DNA from: Aquipuribacter nitratireducens
GTDB taxonomy: Bacteria > Actinomycetota > Actinomycetes > Actinomycetales > JBBAYJ01
Length of the DNA: 64,000 nucleotides
Direction: 5' to 3'
Assembly: GCF_037860835.1 (NCBI RefSeq)
Contig: NZ_JBBEOG010000008.1
Coordinates: forward strand, 91,406-155,405
Part shown: piece by piece, positions 36,706-46,250 of the stretch
Numbering within the stretch: the first letter of the stretch is position 1
Layout of the letters: each line of letters begins with the position of its first letter
The notes under the pieces: generated by a model
Seen by the model: the letters and a program-made list of their open reading frames with translations, nothing else
What the model was told of the DNA's origin: nothing
The model's database searches: none
Position numbers and translations under genes: made by a program

Positions 36706-37811
36706 GCACACCGCCGTCCACCGGGCGGCCGGTCCCGACGCTCGTCGTCGAGATCCTCCGTCTGTGCGTCGTCGTCCTCCTCGCGGGAGTCGGCGCCCAG
36801 GTCGGCGAGGTCCTCGCCGACGACCCCGAGCTCGCGAGCCTCCCCCTGGCGGCTCCGACGCTCGGGGTGCTCCTCGGCGCCTGCCTCGGCTACGTGCTCG
36901 GGGGGTGGCTCGCGCGGCTCGTGGCGCGCGGTGTGCGCACGGCCGACCGCGCGTTCGTCGGCCGCTCCGCCGAGCAGCTGCTGTCGGGGCTGCTGGGCGC
37001 GGTCGTCGGGGTGCTCGCCGCGGGCTTCGTCACGTGGCCGCTGCTCGTGCTCGGGCCGCCGCTCGTCGTGCTGCCCGTGTTCGTCTTCGTCCTCGTCGTG
37101 ACGGGCACGGTCGGCTACCGCGTCGGTCTCGCCCGCCGCGAGTCGGTGCTGCGCCTCATCGGCTCGGAGAGCCCCGACGGACCCGGCGCCGAGACCGTCG
37201 CGCCCCGCGCGCGGCTCCTCGACACCTCCGTCGCGATCGACGGCCGCATCCTCGACGTCGTCCGGGCGGGCTTCGTCCACGGCCGTCTCGTCGTCGCGAC
37301 CGCCGTCCTCGCCGAGCTCCAGGGCCTCGCCGACTCCGCCGACGACACCCGCCGCGCGCGCGGTCGGCGGGGCCTCGACACCCTGACGGCGCTGCGCAAC
37401 GAGCGGGTCGTCGACGTCGAGGTCGTCGACCTGTCGGTCCCGGGCGTGACCGAGGTCGACGCGCTCCTCGTGCGCGCGGCGCTCGCGCGGGACGAGCCGC
37501 TCCTCACCCTCGACACGAACCTCGCGAAGGTCGCGGCCCTCGCCGGGGCCCGGGTGATGAACCTCCACGCCCTCGCCCTGGCCCTGCGCCCGCCCGTCGG
37601 CGCGGGGGACGACGTGACCGTCCACCTCCTGCGCGCCGGCCGTGAGCCGGGCCAGGCGGTCGGCTACCTCGACGACGGCACGATGGTGGTCGTCGAGCAG
37701 GCCCGCCGCCTCGTCGGCGAGGACGTCGTGGTGACGGTGACGAGCGTCCTCACCACCGCGAACGGCCGCATGGTGTTCGCTCGCACGGCGCGCACGGGTC
37801 CCGGTGCCTGA
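36645..37811 (+). CDS. Membrane-anchored PIN-TRAM protein (YacL type)
   Basis: The product has up to 388 residues. Four membrane helices (about 35-165) are followed by a PIN nuclease domain ([45 protein letters not shown]) with its conserved acids, and a TRAM RNA-binding domain ([19 protein letters not shown]). It is probably a membrane-bound ribonuclease. The only standard in-frame start is ATG at 36645, inside carD; a CTG at 36702 (CTGA overlap with the carD stop) is a more natural start and gives 369 residues. Confidence 0.82.
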   Translation: MREDGRGGRGDHARRGPLLLSTPPSTGRPVPTLVVEILRLCVVVLLAGVGAQVGEVLADDPELASLPLAAPTLGVLLGACLGYVLGGWLARLVARGVRTADRAFVGRSAEQLLSGLLGAVVGVLAAGFVTWPLLVLGPPLVVLPVFVFVLVVTGTVGYRVGLARRESVLRLIGSESPDGPGAETVAPRARLLDTSVAIDGRILDVVRAGFVHGRLVVATAVLAELQGLADSADDTRRARGRRGLDTLTALRNERVVDVEVVDLSVPGVTEVDALLVRAALARDEPLLTLDTNLAKVAALAGARVMNLHALALALRPPVGAGDDVTVHLLRAGREPGQAVGYLDDGTMVVVEQARRLVGEDVVVTVTSVLTTANGRMVFARTARTGPGA

Positions 37812-38427
37812 GCGGGGGCCGCTGCTCGTCGTCGTGCCCGTGCCCCCGGGCGGCGCGGACCGCCGGCTCGTCCTCGCCGGGAGCGCACCCGGCGACACGC
37901 TGCTCGAGCGCGCGCTGGGTCTCGGCCGGCACCTCCTCGCAGCGGCCGGGGACCCGGGACGACCCGTCGTCGTCGACCTCGCCGACCCGTCCCCGGCCGA
38001 CCCGACCGCCGACGGGCCCGACGGGACCGACGTCGTCGTCGTCCACCCGCTGTGCGCCTTCGCCGACCCCGACGAGGCGGTCGCGCTCGTGCGGACCGCG
38101 CTGGCGGACGCGACGCCCGCGGCGGCGGTCGTGCCCGTCACGGACACGATCAAGCGGCTCGAGCGACCGGCCGACCTGCCGGTCGTCGCGGGCACGGTCG
38201 ACCGCGACCGGCTGGCCGCCGCCGCGACCCCGGTCGTCCTGCCGGCCGGCTGCCTGCCACCGGGGAGCTGGGCGAGGCTGCCTCTGGCGGACCCCGCGTC
38301 GACCCTCGTCGCCGTGCTCGCGGCCACGGGCGGGGGCACCCGGCTGGTGCCGGTCGGTGGCACCGCGCGGCGCCTCCACGACCCCGACGACGTCTCCGTC
38401 GTCGCCGCCGTCCTCGCCGCCGGGTGA
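37804..38427 (+). CDS. IspD-like nucleotidyltransferase remnant or paralogue
   Basis: The product has 207 residues. The fold pattern resembles Isp[23 protein letters not shown] aligns with the [10 protein letters not shown] strand of IspD, then [15 protein letters not shown] and [10 protein letters not shown]. The N-terminal nucleotide loop LAAGxGxR is missing, as is the HDAARP motif, so cytidylyltransferase activity is unlikely. It sits where ispD normally follows carD. It could be a decayed duplicate or a regulator. GTG overlaps the PIN-TRAM stop. Confidence 0.6.
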   Translation: MPERGPLLVVVPVPPGGADRRLVLAGSAPGDTLLERALGLGRHLLAAAGDPGRPVVVDLADPSPADPTADGPDGTDVVVVHPLCAFADPDEAVALVRTALADATPAAAVVPVTDTIKRLERPADLPVVAGTVDRDRLAAAATPVVLPAGCLPPGSWARLPLADPASTLVAVLAATGGGTRLVPVGGTARRLHDPDDVSVVAAVLAAG

Positions 38428-38433
38428 CGTGCC

Positions 38434-38456
38434 GGGTCGTCCCGCCGGGACGACCC
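38434..38456. terminator. Hairpin between convergent IspD-like and ispD genes
   Basis: A perfect 10-bp stem, GGGTCGTCCC-gcc-GGGACGACCC, lies between the stop of the IspD-like gene and the end of ispD. It is symmetrical and could stop transcription from both sides. Confidence 0.8.
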
Positions 38457-38460
38457 GCCG

Positions 38461-38508
38461 GATCAGCCGCCGGATCAGCCGCCGGATCAGCCGTCGGATC
38501 AGCCGCCG
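38461..38508. repeat. 12-bp tandem repeat at the ispD 3' end
   Basis: Four copies of GATCAGCCGCCG (one with T for C) run into the last codons of ispD. On the minus strand each unit carries an in-frame TGA, so the gene has three further stop codons directly after its own. Confidence 0.85.
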
Positions 38509-39269
38509 AGGAGCGCGGCCGCGACGGGCAGGTCGCCCGCGAAGGTGACCTTGAGGTTGCGGCGGGAGCCCGGCACCGCGACGACCGCCCCACCCCCGCC
38601 GTAGCGCTCGACGCACGCCGCGGTGTCCGTCCCCTCGAAGCCGTCACGCGCCGCGCTCGTGTATGCGGCGAGCAGCGGACGGGCGGCGAAGGCCTGCGGC
38701 GTCTGCACCGACCCGACGTCCGCGAGCGCGAGCGGGTGCCCCCCGTCCCACGGGCCCTCGACGGGCACGAGGTCGTGGCGCGCCACCACCGGGACGGCGC
38801 CGCCGCTGCGGGCCGCCGCACCCACGACCGCGTCGAACAGCGCGGCGTCGGCCAGCGGCCGGGCGGCGTCGTGGACCACGACGACCTGCACGCGCCCGGC
38901 CGCGACGTCGTCGGCGAGGACCGTGAGGGCGGCCGCCTCGGAGGCGTGCCGGCTCGCGCCGCCCGCGACGACGTCGACGGGGCCCGGTCGCGGGTCCGCC
39001 GCGGCGACGACGGCCGCGACCTCGTCGAGCTCGTCGGCGCGGGCGACGACCACGGTGCGCGCGCACCAGGTGGCGCCTGCCGTGCGGTGCAGCGACCACG
39101 CGAGGACCGGTCGGCCGGCCAAGGGCAGGAGGGCCTTGTTCGTGCCCGCGCCGACCCGCCGACCGCTTCCCGCGGCGAGGACGACGAGGGCGCTCGGCGG
39201 CAGGGCCTCGTCACGTGTGGCGCCGACGGCGTCGGCGGCGGGGTCCGGTCGCGCCGGGAGGTCGCTCAC
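38499..39269 (-). CDS. ispD: 2-C-methyl-D-erythritol 4-phosphate cytidylyltransferase
   Basis: The product has 256 residues. [10 protein letters not shown] (31-40) binds the CTP phosphates, with K45 in [18 protein letters not shown] and [11 protein letters not shown] complete the active site. It makes CDP-methylerythritol in the MEP isoprenoid pathway. The N-terminal extension of about 25 residues is Pro/Ala-rich. GTG at 39269 lies head-to-head with ispF only 9 bp away, an unusual arrangement, since the two genes are usually co-directional. Confidence 0.93.
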   Translation of the reverse strand: MSDLPARPDPAADAVGATRDEALPPSALVVLAAGSGRRVGAGTNKALLPLAGRPVLAWSLHRTAGATWCARTVVVARADELDEVAAVVAAADPRPGPVDVVAGGASRHASEAAALTVLADDVAAGRVQVVVVHDAARPLADAALFDAVVGAAARSGGAVPVVARHDLVPVEGPWDGGHPLALADVGSVQTPQAFAARPLLAAYTSAARDGFEGTDTAACVERYGGGGAVVAVPGSRRNLKVTFAGDLPVAAALLGG

Positions 39270-39278
39270 GGGGGCACG

Positions 39279-39794
39279 ATGTCACCCATGGAGCCACCCG
39301 CGGACCCGCCCGCGACCGTCCCGGACCTCCGCGTCGGCACGGGCGTCGACGTCCACGCCTTCGCGCCCGGTGTCGCGTGCCACGTCGCCGGGCTCCACTT
39401 CCCCGACGAGCCCGCGGGACTGGCCGGGCACTCCGACGGGGACGTCGCGGCCCACGCGGCCTGCGACGCCCTGCTCTCGGCCGCGGACCTCGGTGACCTC
39501 GGCGCCGTGTTCGGCACGAGCGACCCGCGCTGGGCCGGCGCCTCGGGCACGGCGCTCCTCGCCGAGACCGCCGAGCGCGTGCGCCGGGCGGGCTGGCGGG
39601 TCGTCAACGTGTCGGTGCAGGTCGTGAGCCAGCGACCGCGGCTCGGCCCGCGTCGGGCGGAGGCGCAGCGGGTCCTGTCCGAGGCGGTCGGCGCCCCCGT
39701 GACGGTCAGCGGCACGACGAGCGACGGGCTCGGCCTCACCGGGCGCGGCGAGGGCGCCGCCGCGGTCGCGACCGCCCTGCTGGTCCGCGCGTGA
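39279..39794 (+). CDS. ispF: 2-C-methyl-D-erythritol 2,4-cyclodiphosphate synthase
   Basis: The product has 171 residues. Metal ligands are in GTGVDVHAF and [11 protein letters not shown]; the C-terminal [16 protein letters not shown] is the family signature. It cyclises CDP-ME 2-phosphate in the MEP pathway. ATG at 39279 is used; a second ATG at 39288 is possible. The stop overlaps the next gene by 4 bp. Confidence 0.94.
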   Translation: MSPMEPPADPPATVPDLRVGTGVDVHAFAPGVACHVAGLHFPDEPAGLAGHSDGDVAAHAACDALLSAADLGDLGAVFGTSDPRWAGASGTALLAETAERVRRAGWRVVNVSVQVVSQRPRLGPRRAEAQRVLSEAVGAPVTVSGTTSDGLGLTGRGEGAAAVATALLVRA

Positions 39795-40885
39795 GCGCCC
39801 CCCGCCACGCCGGCGAGCCCGACGACCGGCCCCTGCCCCCGACGGCCGAGCTGGAACGGGTGGCGTTCCTCCTCGAGCGCGCGCAGGCCGCCACCCCCCG
39901 GGTCAAGGCGTTCCGCGGTGCGGCGGCGCGGCTCGACGCGCTCGGCGAGGCGGAGGTGCGGGCTCGCGTCGCCGACGGGACGCTCACCGAGCTCCCGGGC
40001 ATCGGGGCCAGCACGGCCGGAGTCGTCGCCGACGCCGCCGCGGGCCGGGTGTCGGAGTACCGGGCTCGGCTGGAGGCGCAGGTCGCGCCGCTCGTGCGCG
40101 ACGGGCACGCGCTGCGGGCGGCGCTGCAGGGCGACCTCCACAGCCACACGCTCGCGAGCGACGGGGGCAGCAGCATCGAGACGATGGCCCGGACCGCGGC
40201 CGCGCTCGGTCACCGCTACCTCGCCGTCACCGACCACTCGCCGCGGCTCACGGTCGCCAACGGCCTGTCGGCGGAGCGGCTGCTCGCCCAGCTCGACGAG
40301 ATCACCGAGGTGCAGGAGCGGCTCGACGCCGACGGCGTCGACCTCCGCGTGCTCAGCGGGATCGAGGTCGACGTCCTCGACGACGGCGCCCTCGACCAGG
40401 ACGACGACCTGCTCGACCGCCTCGACGTCGTCGTCGCGTCCGTCCACTCGAAGCTCCGGATGCCCCGCGACGCCATGACCCGCCGCATGCTGCGGGCCGT
40501 CGCGGACCCGCGCGTCGACGTCCTCGGGCACTGCACGGGACGGCTGCTGGCCGGGCGGGCGGCGGACTCGCCGGGCGCAGGTCGGGGTCGCGGCGGGCGT
40601 CCCCAGTCGGAGTTCGACGCCGAGGCGGTGTTCGCGGCGTGCGCCGACCACGGCACCGCCGTCGAGGTGAACGCGCGCCCCGAGCGCCTCGACCCGCCGA
40701 CGGACCTCCTCGCCCTCGCCCGCGACGCCGGGTGCCTGTTCAGCATCGACTCCGACGCGCACGCCCCCGGCCAGCTCGACTGGCAGCAGCTCGGCTGCGC
40801 GCGGGTCGAGCACGCCGGCATCGACGCGGACCGGGTCCTCACGACGTGGGACGTCGACCGTCTCCTGGCGTGGACCGCGACGTGA
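39791..40885 (+). CDS. PHP-domain phosphoesterase with helix-hairpin-helix (PolX C-terminal type)
   Basis: The product has 364 residues. The N-terminal helix-hairpin-helix region ([15 protein letters not shown], about 63-78) is followed by a PHP metal domain with the ligand motifs [38 protein letters not shown] and IDSDAH. This is the architecture of PolX without the polymerase part. A phosphoesterase or DNA-end processing role is likely but unproven. Translationally coupled to ispF. Confidence 0.85.
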   Translation: MSAPRHAGEPDDRPLPPTAELERVAFLLERAQAATPRVKAFRGAAARLDALGEAEVRARVADGTLTELPGIGASTAGVVADAAAGRVSEYRARLEAQVAPLVRDGHALRAALQGDLHSHTLASDGGSSIETMARTAAALGHRYLAVTDHSPRLTVANGLSAERLLAQLDEITEVQERLDADGVDLRVLSGIEVDVLDDGALDQDDDLLDRLDVVVASVHSKLRMPRDAMTRRMLRAVADPRVDVLGHCTGRLLAGRAADSPGAGRGRGGRPQSEFDAEAVFAACADHGTAVEVNARPERLDPPTDLLALARDAGCLFSIDSDAHAPGQLDWQQLGCARVEHAGIDADRVLTTWDVDRLLAWTAT

Positions 40886-40979
40886 TCCGCGGCGTGCGCG
40901 ACGGCGTCCGGGGCGGCGTCGCCGTCAGCAGGTCGCGCACCGTCAACGACCGGTCACCGAGCGGCTACCGTTCACCGCG

Positions 40980-41747
40980 ATGAGGCCCGACGTCCCGACG
41001 CCGACGCTCCCGCCGGGTTACCGGATGCGACCGCTGCGCGCAGCCGACACACCCCTCACGGCGCGACTGCACCGGGAGCTGCTCGGCAACGGGCTGTTCC
41101 CGAGCCTCGGCACCGCGTTCGTGGCCCGCTGGCACCGGACGTTCCTCGACACCCCGGCGGCGCTGGGGCTCGCCGTCGTCCACGACGGCCGGCTCGTCGC
41201 GTTCCTCCTCGCGAGCCTCGACCAGCGCCTCTACCTCCACCACACGCTGCGCCGCCACCGCCGCGCCCTGCTGTGGCGAGGGGCCCTGGGGCTGCTCGCG
41301 CGGCCGCACGTGCTCGTGCGCTTCCTCCGGACGCGCGTCCCCAGCTACGCCCGCCACCTGCTGCCGCGCCGGCTCGGGGGTCGCGGGCCGGACGGGGGTG
41401 CCGCGTCGGACGAGGGCCCGCCCGTCGAGCGCCGCGTCAGGGTCGCGGTCCTCCACGCCGTCGTCACGGTGCCTCTCGCGCGCGGCCACGGGTGCGCGCG
41501 CGAGCTCGTCTCGACGCTCGTCGCGGCGGCCCGCGCCGCTCGCGCGGACCACCTCGCCCTCGTCACCGACACGACCGACCCCGCCCTCGGCCTCCCCGCG
41601 GCGGGCGCCGCGGCCATGTACGAGAAGATGGGGTGGGTGCGGACGGGCGTGCGACGCCACCGCGACGGCCGGTGGGTGGCCGAATACCGGTACGAGCTCG
41701 CGGGGGACGCGGGGGATCGCCAGGAGGGTGTCGAGAGGCAGGCATGA
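40980..41747 (+). CDS. GNAT-family N-acetyltransferase
   Basis: The product has 255 residues. The N-terminal beta-alpha unit (YRMRPLRAADTPLTARLH) and the motif A region VTVPLARGHGCARELVSTLVAAA with an (R/Q)GxGxA-like loop, plus a late YEKMGWVRTG, are typical. A basic central helix region (LLWRGALGLLARPHVLVRFLRTRV) might associate with membranes. The substrate is unknown. It overlaps the next gene by 4 bp. Three PHO-like 11-bp units lie directly upstream (40942-40974). Confidence 0.8.
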   Translation: MRPDVPTPTLPPGYRMRPLRAADTPLTARLHRELLGNGLFPSLGTAFVARWHRTFLDTPAALGLAVVHDGRLVAFLLASLDQRLYLHHTLRRHRRALLWRGALGLLARPHVLVRFLRTRVPSYARHLLPRRLGGRGPDGGAASDEGPPVERRVRVAVLHAVVTVPLARGHGCARELVSTLVAAARAARADHLALVTDTTDPALGLPAAGAAAMYEKMGWVRTGVRRHRDGRWVAEYRYELAGDAGDRQEGVERQA

Positions 41748-42778
41748 GGGGACGAGCGTGGACGCGCCGGGGACTGCTCCTGGCGGCGGCCGCGGCCGGG
41801 GGGTCGGGCCTCGCCGCGTGCACGAGGGCCGACGTCACCGGCGGCGCCGCGCCGTCGACCGTGCCGGGGCCGACCGTCACGGTCGAGGGCGCCCCGCCGC
41901 CGCCCGTCACCGTCACCGCGACCCCGTCACCCGACCCGGTCCCGACGCTGCCGGAACGGCCCGAGCCGTACCGGAACCTCCCCGGGGAGGTGCAGCCGCA
42001 GTGCAAGCGCGACGCGGTCGCCTTCCTCGAGGCCGTCATGACCTTCGACGACCTCGGCCGCGACGAGGCCGCCCTCGCCGAGCGGCTCGCTCCCACCGGC
42101 CACGACCCCGCGACGGCCCGCCCGCTGCTCGGGCTGCTGCCCGAGCGGGGCCCGGCGGCGCTGCGGCTCACGTACCCCCAGTACGGGGGCCTCACGCCGC
42201 AGCTCGACCGGGCCAGCGTCCTGGCGGTCGGTGACCTCCTCGTGCTCGACGGCGCCGGGGAGCCCGCGCGACGACCGGTCGGGGCGGACGTCCGGCTGGC
42301 GCGCGAGGGCGACCGGTGGTTCGTCACGTCGGTGGTGCCCGCCTACCCCCAGCCTCCGCTCCCGCCCCTGCCCGCGCCGGTCCGCGCCCTCCTCGACGAC
42401 GACCGGGTCGAGCTGTCGGGCGTCGCCGCCGCCGACCTCCGCGCCGGCGTCGTCGACGAGTCCGTGTGCCGGGGGCTGCTCGCGCTCGCGGAGGGCTGGC
42501 GCATCCGGGTCCACGTCTTCGTGTCCGCCCACCCCGTCAACGTGTACCCGACGCTGAACCCGTCCGCGCACAGCGTCGGCCGGGCGGTCGACGTCACCGC
42601 CCTGGACGGCGTCCCCGTCATCGACCAGGACCGCTCGCCGTGGCGCGCGTTCATGGCCGCCGCCCTGGACGCGGGCGCGACCAACATCGGCGGGCCCGTC
42701 GAGCTCACCCCGGTCGACCGGTACTTCACCGACCGCGTCCACCAGGACCACGTGCACCTCGCCTTCCCCGCGGGCTGA
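41744..42778 (+). CDS. Lipoprotein with a D-Ala-D-Ala carboxypeptidase-like (M15) C-terminal domain
   Basis: The product has 344 residues. A twin-arginine-like start (TRRGLLLAAAAA) ends in a lipobox LAAC near residue 27, followed by a Pro/Thr linker. The C-terminal domain has the zinc motif SAHSVGRAVDVTALDG (SxHxxGxAxD) and HQDHVHLAF, as in VanY/M15 peptidases. It probably cleaves or binds peptidoglycan stems outside the cell. It is coupled to the acetyltransferase gene. Confidence 0.78.
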   Translation: MRGRAWTRRGLLLAAAAAGGSGLAACTRADVTGGAAPSTVPGPTVTVEGAPPPPVTVTATPSPDPVPTLPERPEPYRNLPGEVQPQCKRDAVAFLEAVMTFDDLGRDEAALAERLAPTGHDPATARPLLGLLPERGPAALRLTYPQYGGLTPQLDRASVLAVGDLLVLDGAGEPARRPVGADVRLAREGDRWFVTSVVPAYPQPPLPPLPAPVRALLDDDRVELSGVAAADLRAGVVDESVCRGLLALAEGWRIRVHVFVSAHPVNVYPTLNPSAHSVGRAVDVTALDGVPVIDQDRSPWRAFMAAALDAGATNIGGPVELTPVDRYFTDRVHQDHVHLAFPAG

Positions 42779-42854
42779 CGAGCGGCACGACCGGTCGGCG
42801 AACGGGGGGTTGCCCCCACTGCCGGACCCGGAGAGGCCGACGTACCGTGGACTC

Positions 42855-44123
42855 ATGTCCGCCGCCTCCCGCTGGCTCGTCCCCGCCGCCGTCGCCGCGC
42901 TGGTCGTCGGGGGCGGGGTGACCGCCACCGCGTCCTCGGACGGCGTCCCCGACCTGCCCGAGCGCAGCGCGGCGGAGCTCCTCGTCGCCGTCCACGAGGC
43001 CGAGCCCACGCCCTTCTCCGGCACCGTCCGGACCGTGGCGGCCCTCGGCCTGCCCGACCTCGCGGGGCTCGCCGGCGCCTCGGGGCGGCCCGACGGCGGC
43101 TCCACCGCGGACCCGACGAGCGTCCTCACCCGGCTGCTGTCGGGCGAGAACGAGCTGCGGGTGTGGGTCGGTGGCCCCGAGCAGCAGCGCGTCTCCCTCG
43201 TCGACGACTTCAGCGAGCTCGACGTGGTCCGCGACGGCGACGTCGTGTGGTCGTACTCCTCGACCGAGGACACCCTCACGCGCCTCGACCTCGCGGAGGC
43301 GGAGGACCGGGCCGAGGCCGCGGCGGCCGAGCGCGAGGCGTCGCTCACGGACGCGGAGCGCGCCGCCCGCGACGAGGCCGTCGCGGAGCTCGAGGCGCGT
43401 CGCGCCGAGGCGGAGGCCGCGAACCCGTACGCGGGGCTCACCCCGGACGAGGCCGCCCGGCAGCTGCTCGCCGACGCCGAGGACACCGACGTCAGCGTCG
43501 GCGCCGCGCGCGTCGTGGCGGGCCGTGACGCGTACACGCTCGTCGCGACGCCGCAGGACGACGACACCCTCGTCGGCGGGGTCGAGGTGTCCGTCGACGC
43601 CGAGACCGGGCTCGTCCTGCAGGTGTCCGTCGTCGCACGCGGCGCCGCCGAGCCGGCGTGGGTCTCGGGCTTCACCGCACTCGACCTCGGCGCGCCCGAC
43701 CCGTCGGTGTTCGCCGTCGAGCCGGCACCCGGCACCACCGTCGTCGACGCCCTCGAGGCCGCCGACGAGAAGGCCGCCGAGGAGGCCGCCGGGTCCGGTG
43801 GCGCGGCGCCCGGCGACGAGGCCGCGCCCGGCGCCGGCGACGCCACAGAGCGAGCCCGGCCGGAGCCGGTCGTCCACGGCGAGGGCTGGTCGACGGTCGT
43901 CGAGGTCGAGCTGCCCCGACCCGGCGACGCGGCGGGCGACGTCGCGGAGGCACCGTCGGCCGGGACCGGCGAGGACCCGCAGGCGCTGCTCGAGCAGCTG
44001 ACCACGCCCGTCGAGGGCGGGCGCGTGCTCACGAGCGCGCTGGTCAGCGTGCTCCTGACGGACGACGGCCGCGTGCTCGTGGGGTCGGTCCGGCCGGAGA
44101 CCCTGCTGTCGTACGCCGGCTGA
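42855..44123 (+). CDS. Secreted LolA-like lipoprotein-carrier family protein
   Basis: The product has 422 residues with a signal peptide (1-27). The body matches LolA/LppX-like or DUF2092-type sheets: TPFSGTVRTVAALGLPDL and VWVGGPEQQRVSLVDDFSELDVVRDGDVVWSYSS. A charged Glu/Ala coiled region (150-210) and a long Ala/Gly/Glu-rich loop (310-350) interrupt it. It lies 10 bp before an ABC exporter gene pair, suggesting a role in moving or sensing a lipid or in regulating the exporter. Confidence 0.75.
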   Translation: MSAASRWLVPAAVAALVVGGGVTATASSDGVPDLPERSAAELLVAVHEAEPTPFSGTVRTVAALGLPDLAGLAGASGRPDGGSTADPTSVLTRLLSGENELRVWVGGPEQQRVSLVDDFSELDVVRDGDVVWSYSSTEDTLTRLDLAEAEDRAEAAAAEREASLTDAERAARDEAVAELEARRAEAEAANPYAGLTPDEAARQLLADAEDTDVSVGAARVVAGRDAYTLVATPQDDDTLVGGVEVSVDAETGLVLQVSVVARGAAEPAWVSGFTALDLGAPDPSVFAVEPAPGTTVVDALEAADEKAAEEAAGSGGAAPGDEAAPGAGDATERARPEPVVHGEGWSTVVEVELPRPGDAAGDVAEAPSAGTGEDPQALLEQLTTPVEGGRVLTSALVSVLLTDDGRVLVGSVRPETLLSYAG

Positions 44124-44133
44124 GCGCATCCCC

Positions 44134-45096
44134 GTGACCGACCTCGCGGTCCGCACGTCGGGGCTGGGCAAGCGCTACGGGAAGCAGGTCGCCGTCGACG
44201 GCGTCGACCTCGCCGTACCGGCGGGAGCCGTCTACGGCTTCCTCGGCCCGAACGGGTCCGGCAAGACGACGACGATCCGCGTGCTGCTCGGCCTCGCGCG
44301 CGCGAGCGCCGGCGAGGTCGAGCTCCTCGGGCGCCCCATGCCCGCCTCGTGGCGGGAGGTGCTGCCGCGCGTGGGCGCGCTCGTCGAGGGCCCGGCGTTC
44401 TACCCGTGGCTGTCCGGCCCGGCCAACCTGGCCCGCCTCGACGCCGCCGACCGCGACGCCGACCCGCGCACCCGCCGCGAGCGTGTCGCCGCCGCCGTCG
44501 AGCGGGTCGGGCTGACGGCAGCCGGGGGCAAGGTCGTGAAGGCGTACTCCCTCGGCATGAAGCAGCGCCTCGGCATCGCGGGGGCGCTGCTGCGCCCCCG
44601 CGACCTCCTCGTGCTCGACGAGCCGACGAACGGGCTCGACCCGCAGGGCACGCGGGAGGTGCGCTCCCTGGTCCGCTCGCTCGCCGCGGACGGCACGACG
44701 CTCGTCGTGTCCTCGCACCTCCTCGCGGAGGTCGAGCAGGTGTGCAGCCACGTCGGGGTCATGAGCGGCGGCCGGCTCGTCGCCCAGGGCACCCTCGAGG
44801 CGCTGGCGGCGGAGGGCGAGCGCGAGGTCGTCCTCCGCACCCCTGACCCCGGCCCGGCGCGGCAGGTGCTCGTGTCCGCCGGTCTCGCGCCGACCGACCT
44901 GGGCGCCCCGGCGGTCGACGACAGCACCGCGACCCTCGTCACGACCCTGCCGCGGACGGGCGCCCCACCGGTGGAGGACCTCGTCGCGCGCCTCGTCGCG
45001 GCGGAGGTACGGGTCCGTGGCGTGCAGGTGCGGACGCAGACGCTCGAGGAGCGCTTCGTCGCGCTCACCGGGGAGGGGTTCGAGGTCCGTGGCTGA
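44134..45096 (+). CDS. ABC transporter ATP-binding protein
   Basis: The product has 320 residues. Walker A GPNGSGKTTT, signature YSLGMKQRL, Walker B LLVLDEPTNGLDP and SSHLLAEVEQ are intact. It is of the DrrA/CcmA type, paired with a single permease. The C-terminal region (235-320) carries the usual accessory domain ending VRTQTLEERFVALTGE. GTG at 44134 follows the LolA-like stop by 10 bp. Confidence 0.93.
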   Translation: MTDLAVRTSGLGKRYGKQVAVDGVDLAVPAGAVYGFLGPNGSGKTTTIRVLLGLARASAGEVELLGRPMPASWREVLPRVGALVEGPAFYPWLSGPANLARLDAADRDADPRTRRERVAAAVERVGLTAAGGKVVKAYSLGMKQRLGIAGALLRPRDLLVLDEPTNGLDPQGTREVRSLVRSLAADGTTLVVSSHLLAEVEQVCSHVGVMSGGRLVAQGTLEALAAEGEREVVLRTPDPGPARQVLVSAGLAPTDLGAPAVDDSTATLVTTLPRTGAPPVEDLVARLVAAEVRVRGVQVRTQTLEERFVALTGEGFEVRG

Positions 45097-45901
45097 CACC
45101 CTGCTCCGCAGCGAACTCGCCGTGATGTTCCGCCGCCGGCGCCACCTCGCCGTGCTCGCGGTCCTCGCCGCCGTCCCCGTGCTCATCGCCGTGGCCGTCC
45201 GGCTCTCCGACCCCGTCGGCGCGGGCGAGGGTCCCCCGTTCCTCGACCGCGTCACGCAGAACGGCCTGTTCGTCGGGATCACGGCGCTCGTGATCTGCGT
45301 GCCGTTGTTCCTGCCCCTCGCGGTCGGCGTGGTGTCCGGCGACGCGGTGGCGGGCGAGGCCTCGCACGGCACGCTGCGCTACCTGCTCGTCGCCCCGGCC
45401 GGGCGCACCCGGCTGCTCGTCGTCAAGCTGCTGGGCGTCGTCGCGTTCTGCCTCGCCGCGACGCTCACCGTCGTCCTGTCCGGTGCGGCGATCGGGCTCG
45501 CGCTGTTCGGCGCCCAGGACGTCGCCGTCCTGTCCGGCGGCACCATCACCCCGGTGGAGTCGATCGGCCGGGCGCTGCTCGCCGCCGGCTACGTCACGGT
45601 GTCGCTCGTGGGCCTCGGCACGGTCGGGGTGTTCGTCTCGACCCTCACCGACGTGCCGGTCGGCGCCATGGCGGCGACGGTGACCGTCGCCGTCGTCGCC
45701 CAGGTCGTCGGCCAGATCCCGCAGGTCGACTGGATCCACCCGTGGCTGCTCACGTACCGCTGGTTCGACGTCGCCGACGTCCTCCGCGACCCCGTGGCGT
45801 GGGAGTCCTTCCGCCTGAACGCGCTCCTGCAGGCCGGCTACGTCGCCGTGTTCGGCACGCTCGCGTGGGCGCGTCTCACGTCGAAGGACGTGCTGAGCTG
45901 A
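45089..45901 (+). CDS. ABC transporter permease (ABC-2 type)
   Basis: The product has 270 residues with six membrane segments. The N-terminus LRSELAVMFRRRRHLAVLAV and the loop VSGDAVAGEASHGTLRYLLVAPAGRTRLLVVK are typical ABC-2 exporter features. GTG at 45089 overlaps the ATPase gene by 8 bp. The exported substrate is unknown. A 52-bp repeat array begins 44 bp after its stop. Confidence 0.92.
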   Translation: MADTLLRSELAVMFRRRRHLAVLAVLAAVPVLIAVAVRLSDPVGAGEGPPFLDRVTQNGLFVGITALVICVPLFLPLAVGVVSGDAVAGEASHGTLRYLLVAPAGRTRLLVVKLLGVVAFCLAATLTVVLSGAAIGLALFGAQDVAVLSGGTITPVESIGRALLAAGYVTVSLVGLGTVGVFVSTLTDVPVGAMAATVTVAVVAQVVGQIPQVDWIHPWLLTYRWFDVADVLRDPVAWESFRLNALLQAGYVAVFGTLAWARLTSKDVLS

Positions 45902-45945
45902 GGCGCTCGGTCCGAGCCGCCCGCGTCCCGCGTCGCACGACCCAG

Positions 45946-46231
45946 GTCCACAACCACTGCGCCGCAGGGAACGTGGACCCCGAAACGGTCATCCGCCGTC
46001 CACAACCACTGCGCCGCAGGGAACGTGGACCCCGAAACGGTCATCCGCCGTCCACAACCACTGCGCCGCAGGGAACGTGGACCCCGAAACGGTCATCCGC
46101 CGTCCACAACCACTGCGCCGCAGGGAACGTGGACCCCGAAACGGTCATCCGCCGTCCACAACCACTGCGCCGCAGGGAACGTGGACCCCGAAACGGTCAT
46201 CCGCCGTCCACAACCGCTGCGCCGCAGGGGT
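45946..46231. repeat. Left 52-bp hairpin repeat array beside the nuclease gene
   Basis: Five identical 52-bp units start at 45946, 45998, 46050, 46102 and 46154, with a truncated, diverged sixth at 46206. Each unit has an outer stem GTCCAC/GTGGAC enclosing the core CTGCGCCGCAGGG, which itself can pair CTGC/GCAG, then CCCGAAACGG. There are no spacers. The core reads on the plus strand, toward the nuclease gene, whose stop codon is 20 bp beyond. Confidence 0.95.
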
Positions 46232-46250
46232 CGAGGGCGGCGTACACGGC

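Noticed and set aside
38428..38498. C-terminal extension of the IspD-like protein through the RRIS repeats
   Set aside because: The IspD-like frame stops at 38427; the repeat is open only in other frames.
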